Shown piece by piece: positions 13,201 to 25,200 of a stretch of 64,000 nt of DNA (positions within the stretch are counted from its first letter, which is position 1; each line of letters begins with the position of its first letter). Source of the stretch: Tubiluchus corallicola (Eukaryota > Priapulida > Priapulimorpha > Priapulimorphida > Tubiluchidae). Where the stretch lies: positions 1 to 64,000 of the forward strand of contig JAQGDQ010000146.1 in assembly GCA_030141605.1 (NCBI GenBank). Reading direction: 5' to 3'. The notes under the pieces are model-generated. The model saw only the letters and a list, made by a program, of their open reading frames with translations, was not told where the DNA came from and did no database searches. The translations under genes and the position numbers were made by a program.

Positions 13201-16200
13201 TTAAATAAACGCACGTGCAATGTATCAGTATAAATAACATGGCAATGGTATACGTGAACTAATTAATTAAAATTGCTTACCAAAATGTCATTTCTACTAC
13301 ACATTCAGCAGAATCAAAATTAATTTGAAGTGTTGTGTTACATTCATGTAAGGGAGTCATAACTTATCTGGTAGCAAATATAGCTTTGCTTGAATGCACA
13401 ACATAAAAACTAAAAAACAGAAGAATGTGTTGACTGTATTACTATCATCTTTCAGAAGGCAAGAAAGTGATTAAAAGCAGGGAAGGTGCCAATAAATCCT
13501 TGTAAACAGCAGGATATCATTCAGAATGTAACACTGATATCTATATAACCTGGCGCCGAATGGTGCATGCTGAGAGGCTTAATATACAAACAGTAATTTT
13601 ATAGGTACTTATAGATATGTTGATAATACAACATACTTGCAGCAGTTTCGTAGTTCAACATCAGCAAACATTTCCATCCCAACAACAGCAAAGAAATAAT
13701 AAAGAATGAGAAGAACAATGCCTACACTGAAATAAAAACATGCTATTTTATTGCAATGACAATTAATCAATATGCCTTAGCCGGAAGCAAATTTAAGTCT
13801 CTCCTATGATGCAATTAGAGATTGTAATAAATACTTATGACGTTGTTTGTAAATTAAAATACTAAAAGTGAAAAATTCATTGATATTAAATTACTATTAC
13901 AGCACAAAAAAAGTGAAATAATCTAACTACGATAAAAACGAACCGAAAAGCACAAATTTTGATATTTTCCACAAATAACATCAATTTTGTCTCACTTAAA
14001 GTAAAAAAGCACATGAAATCACTGCTAAGCAATGGCAAAGAATAATTCAGCTTTTAAGAAATTAAATATATTCAAAATTAAAAAGGTAATGTGTTATTAT
14101 TTTTGAGGGAATTACCTGAATAACCGAGGTAGCAACACAAACAATGTTCCAAAGACATCTCGATAGCGTGCCTTGAGCCGAAAAATTCTGGAACACAGAA
14201 TTTCAGAACTTAACACATAGTATATGGGCCACTAATAAAAGCAAATGTATCTCAAATAAATGCCAGGGTACTGATACCTTAAACTAGCTATTTGCCATCT
14301 ACCTCCAATTAGCAAATGGGACCTGTGTCTATGTCCCCCCTCCACAGTCCACTAGCCCGTTGGTTTGGAAACTTTACACACCTTCTGAGATAACATATTT
14401 GGTCAGTGGACTGGAAATTTAGTTATAGTCATTGCCACGTTACTGAGAATAAACAAGCGCATTACTTGATAATAATGAAATCCAATCATGTTTACATGGA
14501 AATGCAAACTTTCTAATACATTCAGACAGAAGGTATCGATAACAACAATTTCTTGACCTTGTTTCAAACGCGCACTTCTACAAATGAATTTAGAAGTCAA
14601 ACAGATTACCGTAACAGGCGAATAGGACGAACAGCAATAGCAAATGAGAAGTGAGTGGTGATGTACTCAGTGAAGCAGCCAACTACAGCTCCTATTGTCA
14701 CCAAGAAATCAAATAGATTCCAGCCATTGAAGAAATAACCTCGAGGTCCTAAAGCTGCAATCTTTAACCATGTTTCCAAACAGTAAACTGTAAAAACAAA
14801 AACAATTTACAAAAATAAGAATGACAAAACAATGCTTAACGACACACTTCATACTGGATAAACAAAATAAAAAACAACAGAATTGTAACTGGTAACATGG
14901 ATACCTTTGAATGACCAGCACTAATATAATCAATGATAAGTGCTTATTAAATGCAGGCTATAAAAGTACGCCAGTATGTTTATGTGCTGCCATGCTCAAA
15001 TGCTGTCATCTTGTAGTCTAGTAAATTATAACTTTGCAGGTTATGGCAGATGTCTGCATCTTCTAAGTGTCATTCTAGTTAAGTTGGTGCTTTTGCTCTT
15101 CAACATTAGTAACCAGTGGCCCACTGTTTTAGATGCCCTGCATGGCAAGAAATTGTAAGACTAATGTAAAAGCATTAAGCAAACAATGGGCCACTTAGGC
15201 AGAAAAATGGCTGTTCTCCAAAGAGATGCTTATGTGGGCACTGTAAAGAAAATTTTAACTAAAACTGCCAACCTCTTGTATTGCCTACAGAAGTACAAAC
15301 ATTACTTGTTTATTTTGAGTTAGGTGAAATATATCATATATCATATACCGTATATACTCGCATATAAGCCTACATCGCATATAAGCCGACCCCCTAAAAC
15401 TGCTTTAAAATGGCCAGTTTTTGCAAAAACCCGTATATAAGCCGACCATCAACTTGTCTCATCCATGTTGCCAATTCTGCAGAGAGGGAAGTCACCAGCC
15501 TTTCTTTGATCAATAACATACTTTTGAAAACCCAAAAGTTTATGTTCATATTGTGATGGCAATTTTTGTGCAATTTTCGTTCTCTGTCTCAAACTTATAG
15601 AGTGTCTGTTCAGAAAACGTGTACACCAATATGTTCCCTCTATAAGACACGTTACCCTCGTCTCCCCACACGCTGCCTACCAATTGGCTGATGACGTCGG
15701 CTTCACCACTAGCTGTAGCTTGGTTACGGCTCGCAACTGGTGACACACAGTGGTGTATTGCTAAATAAAAAGTAGGTGGACGGCTAGTCTCAAGACTTAC
15801 CATTTTACGTTCACAAATTTGAAAGAAATTGACATTATTTAAAACCGTTTTTTGAAAAAATGAAAACAAGTAGATTTGATATTAAACCCGTATACATTTT
15901 TAATATTTTTTATCCAATGAATACAAAAAGCAGACATTTATTGAAATGTGAATTTTTTCTAAAAAAAAAGTGGGTGGACGGCGATCCCCCACGATCCCCC
16001 TCCAATACACCACTGGTGACACACAACCAAATAAAGAGTCAGATAGCGATGAAAATGTGTGGCTGGAAAATTGGCATTAGTGTCTGTCCTTGTGTTCATT
16101 TTGTATCATGCGCATATAAGCCGACCCCCTGATTTCAGTATTGTATTTTATAGTTCTAAATTCGGCTTATATGCGAGTATATACGGTACTATAATTTATT

Positions 16201-19200
16201 TGCAAGTTACAGTAAGTTAAAAACCATGATACTTTGCTGTTAAAGGAAAACTGGACCCAATCCTAAACTGAAGTTCAAAACAATCTGCTCTTTAAAATAT
16301 TGAAAGGGAATGTACTGGTTTTTAAAGAATTACTTGAGTGAAAGAATTATTGCTACACAAAAGTAATTTTGTGTTCCCGCGGCTAGTTCTTCACTGTTAC
16401 ATACATTTCCCCATTCGTTAGTTACATGGGCACTAGCGTCAACATTTCAGAGCTGCTCGTTTGTGACGTAATACCCGTTTGACAGTTCGAGAGCTCATGT
16501 GTGAACACAGTGATAAATTCAAAATTTCAATTTTTATCTTAAAATTTGCCGAGTTTTTGTATTTACACTATATGTTGTACAGCAGCACACAGCTGGAACA
16601 CGCTCACAGAATGTTTGTGCTATTGAAAATGAAAATGGGGTAGGGTACGAAAAATGCCCTGTTTTGCTTTAATAAACAAGACTGTTATTTTAATAGTATA
16701 AACATGTTCATCATAACTTTTAAGTCTATTGAAAAATCAACTTAGGAAATGTACAGACTATAAGAGCATAGCTGATGCTTTGACATTTGAATTTCAGCAC
16801 CATCAAGTGAATAATCTTCTTTCCTTTTGTGGAAGATTGAGAAAGCTTTTTTTGCCAGGCTTTGTTTCAAAATGCATCGAAAATTTTGCAAAAAAAAAAA
16901 CAAAACAAATGTGTTTGGTGATGAAGCATGCCTGCAACACAGCCTGAACACAGCTTAGTCTTACTTCAAAATGGTCAAGCTTGTTTTCACAGCTTTCAAC
17001 ACTTTTGTACAGTGCATACCAAACTATTCACTGGGACACTAAGGTGGATAACTGAGCATCCCCCAGTATCCTTAAAGTATTTTGTAGTAGGATAGAAGGT
17101 AGACTGTAGGTTGTTGATTTCTTTTACACGCGTGATCGGAAAATTGAAAAAAATATATATTTGTACAGTTGTGTAAACAGTACAAATAATGCAAAGGAAA
17201 ATATGTACGAAGCACCATCAAAAACACATAGTGACAAAAGTTGCCCCGTTCTCTCTTTGCCATACTGGTGAAAGTATGACATAGTGACACAAGTTGCCCC
17301 GTTCTCTCTTTGCCATACTGGTGAAAGTATTGACGCAATACATAGCCATCATTCCTCACCCAATTTGTCATTTAAAAATTTGTGTCTTTGGCCTTTTTTA
17401 TTCAAAAACATTAAATTTTATCGCATTGTGTTCCAGAGACTCAGCTCGAGTCTTTGAGAGCATAAAAGACAGCCATACTACATCCCCACATTCAGCAAAA
17501 AACTTAAAAGTAATTAATTACAACCTCTCTACAGAAAACTAATTATGGAATTAATAATTTAGTACCAAACAAATCGTTGACCCAAATATAACGTACCATG
17601 TTGTCTCGCCAAACAAAAGTCTGCAAAAACTCAATGCAAGCCTGACAGCAGCGACATTTGCTTTATTGCGCAGTCAGTTAATGTGTGAAAAGTCAACAGC
17701 ATGATCATAACATCCCATTATGTTGTGATTGTTTCACAGTCATGTGCATTTGTATGCAGCACTTATACACAGTGCTCAGTAGTGTGGTTTTCAAAATTAT
17801 GTTAGTTGATGCTAATCACAATGTGTTTAACTTTAAAAGGTTTGAACGTACTGGCGCTGATAGTAGTAGAACTGCAGATAACAGTTGCACAAAGTTTTGC
17901 TTTGAATGCGAACAGTTTGAAGAAAATAAATTGGAATGAACACTGCCTAAAAATAAACGAAAGTGTGATTGAAAAGACAAATAGATGGAGTGACAATAAT
18001 TTTTACTTTACAAGCAATAATCTCAGCAAGAATGTAAAATCACTTCAACATATAAGAGTTGCTTATGCTATCGAAGATGCACAAATCTCAGCTGACCATT
18101 ATATACCCGTTTTAGATATGGTGTGTAAAACATTAAATATAACTTATGACATTAATTATTTTGCACTATGGCAAACCAGCTACAGTGACATGGCAGAGTC
18201 TGGAATGACGGATTTAATTCTAAGTCCAATAATTTGGACACCAGAACGAAGCAAGGTAATGACCTTCATGTCTGGAGGGGAGGCTATTCATGTAACTTTT
18301 CTTATAAAAACTCCAGAAATAGATGCTGGTGGCTTGTCACTTGTAGCACCAATTAGTACAGGAATCTGGGTGTTCTTACTGGTATTTAGTCTTCTTACAG
18401 GCTGCTTATTATTCGTATTGGAAAAATGTGCGACAACTAGAGGCCAAAACGAAGAAATCAATTCTATAGCCTATTACGTCAGTTACACTATGGCTTCATT
18501 TCTGCAAAAAGATGGCCCACATTTACGTAATAGTGTGGCTTCACGAACAATGATGTCATGTTGGTGGGTTTTTGCAATATTCATAACAGCTGTATACACA
18601 GGTACACTAGTGTCATTTCTGACACTCAGAACACCTGTCTATCCATTCACGTCATTGGAAGAGTTACTCGAAAGTACAATTACCCCGATCACTTTACCAA
18701 ACTGGGCAGAGGTCGAATATTTACGAAACAGTCAACCAGATTCTGTAAGAGGAAAGCTGTGGAAGAAAATGCAAAGGGACAACAACGCTTTACCACATAC
18801 TGCACAGGAAGCACTGGATCTAGTTGCTACAGATGATTATGCCTTTATGGGACACAGTAATGATTTTGAACAACTGATTATACATGATTTTGAGAAACAT
18901 GGCAAATGCAGATTTGCAGTGGCACCATTTTCAATATATACAGCATTACTATCGTGGGGTGTACCTAAAGCAAGTAAGATTCAATCAATGGTAGAGTATG
19001 GATTTCAGATCGTCATTCAGAGTGGCCTGGCTCAGAGAATATATCTTGATGATTTCAATAAAAATGGTTCACAATGTTCGCATTCTCTCACACAAGTTGT
19101 CAAAACTGAAGTACTGCATATGTCAGACCTGCATTCAGCATTTGTTATCCTAGCTATAGGCATCATCGTTGCCACAACTGTTATTTGTCTGGAATATCTA

Positions 19201-22200
19201 TGCACAAAATTTGTACAAAGATCATCCGACTGAGGAGACGTGCTAGAAATGTTGCTCTTCTCAGAAAACAACAGTATAATTAACACATCTCTATCATCAG
19301 TTTTAATCACAATTTTTATAGGTCATACCTAGATCATGCCTACCAGCAACTTTTTTTGCTCGACTTCACAAGCATAACACATTCAAAACTGCTGCTGCAA
19401 TGAAGTAGTGCTTGCTTGGCTGAGGTAGCATCATTTATTTTGCGTTAGACCAAATATGTTAAAGTAATTCGTGTAGGTGATTAGAATGATTCACAGACAC
19501 TGAGAGTGAAAAGCTGTACCTTATCATCAAGCCAAAATTGTTATTTTAACAGCATGAACATATCATTCTACATATAAGGCTGACGGGCCTAGCTCACCCC
19601 TTGGCATTTACATTTCAGTTCAAATTAACAAGTTAAGATTTTACTATTGTTCTAGCTCTGTAGACTGAAATCATTTAAGAAACTTGTTATTTGTGATAAA
19701 ATTTTAAAATATGGAAACTCATAGTAGAATTTCATCATCTTGTGCTTTGTACTGAGCTACATAATATGCAGGCCTAACTGTTAAATGTAGCATAGACGTG
19801 TTTATTATTAATGTTAACAATTTTTAATTTAATCAATCTCTATCTGAATGTCACCAGACCATCATTTGTTTTTCCAGGTCAGTGATATGAAGCACAGTTG
19901 ATTTATTTTCATTAATTCTTCATGTTTTATGCTTTATGCTTTATAAGAAATTGGAAAAGTTTTCTGATTATTTCTAAAAATTAATAATAAGATTACATTA
20001 ATTGCTATTATAATGCCTCCTAAAAGAACTATTTTGTAGACTATCGTTATAGTCAATTTCATACAGGAAAATGTTTACTTACTATTGAAAAAATTGCCTG
20101 AAATTATACATGCATCTCGAAAACAACAAATCGTGTACAGTATTATCAGTATGGCATTAACAAGAAACGGCAAAAAATGGAAGTTATTTAAATAGCACAA
20201 CCTAACCTAAAGTGTTCTACAAAAATAACACGGTTGCAAAATCAGTAATCTGAGCAACGAATTTAAAATGTTAGTTTCTACATCTCAAGAAGGAAACCAT
20301 ATCAAAAAGGGCAACCATCATTCAGTAGAAGTAAAAAACTGAATTAAACATGCGTATCTGATCAATCGCTAATTAATAGCTGGTAATAAAAAAACAGCAC
20401 AATAATTAAACGTTTGAAGTTAAGTTGGATTAATACTTAAATGTCAAGTGTTGATAGTAATAATGCATCCAAAACAAGTTTGTAAAGCCAGTGGGCCTAA
20501 CTTGTTTGTTAATTTGTTTGTTAAATAGTGTTCACATTAATGTGCTTTAAAGCAAAAGATTTACAATAAAGCACAAATATAAGGGGAATAAAACCAAGAG
20601 AAACTAGGACTCATTATAATAAAAGGGCTCAATCCAATCATGACATTATTATGAAACTGACAAATTGCTGACCTGAACACTGCCATATTATTGTCTTTCG
20701 AAACAAAAGAACTAATAACACTACAGGCACAAACAATAACACAATGCATTCGTGACAGCTGAGATATTTGCCTTATCATGCATTTGGCTAGTGCATGCAA
20801 AGTAAACAGTACAAACAAACCATCCAGTTATATAGCCTTTTTCACGGAGTCAATACGCATTGTTACACATAGTGCTCACTAACACTAGCTGGTATAGTTT
20901 TTTAAATTTATAGAACATCAAGACAAGCCAAATGAACAAAAGTTTGATCATGCTGGCACTTGTATTAGTAGTGCTACAGATTACTATTCTACAAACCAAT
21001 GCTATAAATGAAAATAATTTAAAGAAAGCAAATTCGGACATATACTGTTCGAAAGTTAGCAAAAATGTGACTAAAAGAGCAAATGGCTTGAGTGATAACT
21101 ACATTTTCCTTGCAACCAATAATCTCAGTGAAAATATTGCAGAACCTCTCCAACACATAAGAGCTGCTTATGCCATCGAAGATGCACAAATCTCAGCTCA
21201 TGACAATCTACATTTCCTAGACATAGTGTGCAAAGCATTGAACGTGACATATGAAATTAAATATTTTGTGCTGAGGCAGTCCAGCTACAGTGATGTGGCA
21301 GAATCTGGAATGACAGATTTAATTGTAAGTCGAATGATTTGGACACCAGAACGAAGCAAGGTGATGTCATTTGTGTATACAGGCTATAACATTCGTGAAA
21401 CTTTTCTTATAAAAACTCCAGAATTAAATGCTGATGGCAAGTCACTTGTAGCACCAATTAGTACAGGAATCTGGGTGTTCTTACTAGTATTTAGCCTTCT
21501 TACAGGCTGCTTATTATTTGCATTAGGTAGATGTACGACAATTACAGGCCAAAATGAAGAAATCAATTCTATAGTCTATTATGTCAGTTACACTATGGCT
21601 ACATTTCTGCAGAAAGATGGCCCACAAATACCAAATAGTTTGGCTTCACGAACAATGATGTCATGTTGGTGGGTTTTCGCAATACTCATAACAGCTGTAT
21701 ACACAGGTACACTAGTGTCATTTCTGACACTCAGAACACCAGTCTATTCATTTACATCACTAGAAGAGCTATTGCAAAGTTCCATTACCCCAATAACATT
21801 AGCCAACTGGGCAGAGGCCGAAACTTTCAGAAATAGCCATCCGGATTCTGTAAAAGGAAAGCTGTGGAAGAAAATGCAAAGAGACGACATCGCTTTACCA
21901 CAAACTGCACAAGAGGCAATGGAGCTTGTTGCTACAGGTGACTACACCTTTATGGGAGGTAGCATTGATTTTGAAGACTTGATTATACGCGATTTTCAAA
22001 AACATGGTAAATGTCGATTTACACTCACACCATTTTCGATGTCTACACCATTACTAACATGGGGTATACCTAAAGGAAGCAAGATTCAGTCATTTGTACA
22101 GTACGGATTAGAGATGGTCACACAAAGTGGTTTGGCTCATAAAAGTTACCGTGATGAAATACACAGAAATGGTTCACAATGCTTGGCACCTGCTAAGCAA

Positions 22201-25200
22201 GTTATTAAAACTCAAGTACTAGATATGTCCAACCTGCAATCAGCATTTTCTATACTTGCACTAGGCAACAGCATTGCCATCTTTGTAATTTGTGTGGAGT
22301 GTCTGTACCACAAATTTGGAAGAACATCAGATGAGTGAGGAAAAGACAATCCTACCAGAAGACAACACAATGTATTTTCAAATGTGGTACAAAATTAGGT
22401 CTGAACAAACTGGAGCTCAAAAGGCAAAGGAGCTACTGAACAAATTCTGGCTCTATGACGTTTAACGGAATATGCAAAATCAAAGAAGATTAAGTTGTGG
22501 ATCAAGTTCATGGACTTTAACCAACCTTACGATTCAAGTTACTGGAGTTACTTAAGAGCACTGGTTGTGGACAAAATTTTTTGCCAATGTTAAGTGCTAC
22601 GTATAAGAGTATATGCTTAGGGTTTAGAAACACTTATAATGATACATCTGTTGGTGTAAAGCAAAGTGCTTTGATGAGATACTTGCTTATTGTAATTTTA
22701 CATTGATTTCACGACAGAAAAAACTATAATTTTTTGGCCTGATGGATTTTTAAGTGATTTGTATTCTGCTTTGCACGTGGATGATACAGCAATTGTTGCT
22801 TCTTCTGGAGAAGACTTCTTGTGTCGTCAAGTTACAGCTTTTGTTGGATTTTTGTAATGAATTTGGACGTGCTTGCTAACAAAAGGAAAACAGAATTCAT
22901 GGTAATAAATCACTCAGTTGATGATGAGGTTTCTATTGGCGAGGACACTGGCAGCAAAATATCATCAGAGTTATGAAAATCCATAGCATGAAATATCTGT
23001 CATTTGTAAATAGGAATTATAGCGTGTATTTTTCTTAGAAAAAGAAAGTTGCTGAAGCACGTGTCACTAAGCTTCTCTTGTATGGTTCCGAGACATGGTT
23101 ACTTCTAACTTCAAGTGTTGAGACATATTATACAACAAAGTTATGAAAGCCTTGTTGAGTGTAAAATTACTATTTACCACTTCACTACTGCTACTATTTT
23201 GTCGTCAGTACAGATCATAGCTTTTTCCTGTGCAGTTTAAACTTTAGATTATGTCTATCAGGTATTACTGTACAGTTCGTATACGTTTGGCCTTTTAGTT
23301 TAAAGAAAAATTTAAGATTTAATAGAACTGTTATTGCAGAACTTACATGAACTGGTGTACATAAAAACACTCTGAAATCCAATAACCAACGATAATAAAT
23401 TTTTCAAAAAGTATAAATATCTTGTATAAAAATGAAAAATGTCACAGTGCTAGTTGCATTTGCTAATCGGCATTACACTTAAATTGTTTATTCTAGTTCA
23501 CCCTAACATAAAAAGTGCTCCATATTGAGCGAAGTAAACGACAGATTTTACAACAGAGTTTTTTACGTACTTACAAGATACGAAAGCAACAGAAACCCAA
23601 AATGTAGCGTCGGCCCACTCTCTATATGACTGACTGGATGAGTTCTGAGCATCTAGTTAAAAAATCACATTACATCATTAGTAATCAAACTCTTAGTTTT
23701 TTTATTGGCAGCCTAAAAACCAAACATTTTTTTAAATTTTCATTTATAAACAATACACTGTTTATATCGTCTTATTGATAATACACAAAAAATAAAGCCA
23801 ACTGTGATTACTACCTGTACAACCTGCAAGCCCTAAATCACAACATAACACAGAAACTACTAGGATACCAGACTTTTTACTCCAACAATACATAATTCTG
23901 AAAAATAGTGATGAACAGATCAGTACCATCTTTCTTTGATTATCACTGACATAGGCATGAAAGTTTAGCAAAGCTACATTTAGCAGTATAACAACTGATA
24001 CTATTATTTAACTTGCACCTACTTGAAAATCTTGTAGTTTCAACAATTAACCAGATGGCATTAGCACCAATAATCGAATCTAAAAAAAACAAATAAGTTA
24101 ATACAAGCTAAGCTGCAGTGGCATGATAACATTAGCAATCATATATCTGTTGCACAATACCACATTCAGTAAGCTGAATTCTGATTCTGAAAGTATATTA
24201 GCTTAAAAAAACGGTGTACAGAATGCTTCATGCCAGGACTTCAATAACAGAGAAAATAAATATTAATGTTGTAAAAATCATTAAACTTGTATCACATTTA
24301 AACTGGACAACATATTCCACTATTGGTAGCTGGTAGGACATTGTTTAAACTACTAGAAGAACAGACTTTAGCACTTACTGACTATGTAGTCAAACCAACG
24401 CCAGTGTACGAGCCAATGAATACCTGGAATGGCCAAGAAAAAACAATTTGAACTTCACTTAACAAAATTCAATTGTAAAAGCTATAAGAAGCTCAAAACA
24501 GAGGTGCTAAGCAAAATATTTTTTCAACATCAAAATGCAAAAATTGGAAACAGTTTAACCACTCTTATTAATTACATGTGTATTAGTATCGGCGTGTTTC
24601 ACATGCTTGCATGACCTAACAATTTTGTCCAATAATCATTAAATTCATCAAATTCATCGTGTTCAGTCTCACCTATTTGGAAAGTATAGCATACAAGCCT
24701 AGCAGACATATAATAATGTCTAGGTGCTTAACAAATTAACATTATCTTATTCAACACATCTCAGATCCCTTTCTTTCTGAAGGCTCATTGTCTGAAAATG
24801 GCACCAAATAAGAACAGCCAACGCATGACTATGAATATGAGTTCTTGGTCAAGTTGACTGACCTATCTAGCTTTATCTATATATAGCAGATTTAAACAAG
24901 TACATGATTCAAACTATGCTAATGCATCAAAAGTACATAAATACTTTAATTACTTACCCAAAAATAATTTATCAAATGGATTACAAAGTGTTTCGAACCA
25001 TTTATCTTGTTCTTTCTTTACCTAAAAGAATGGTAACAACTTTAATTAATGACAGTAAAAAAGCAAAAGGAAAATATATGCACCAAAGAAACAGTCACTT
25101 TCTTCAAATTAAAACAGTGGTTGATAAACTTCAAATTAAATAATCCCCAGATGTGAAAAATTGACATGCCATTATAATTATCAAGAACACATTATGCAAA

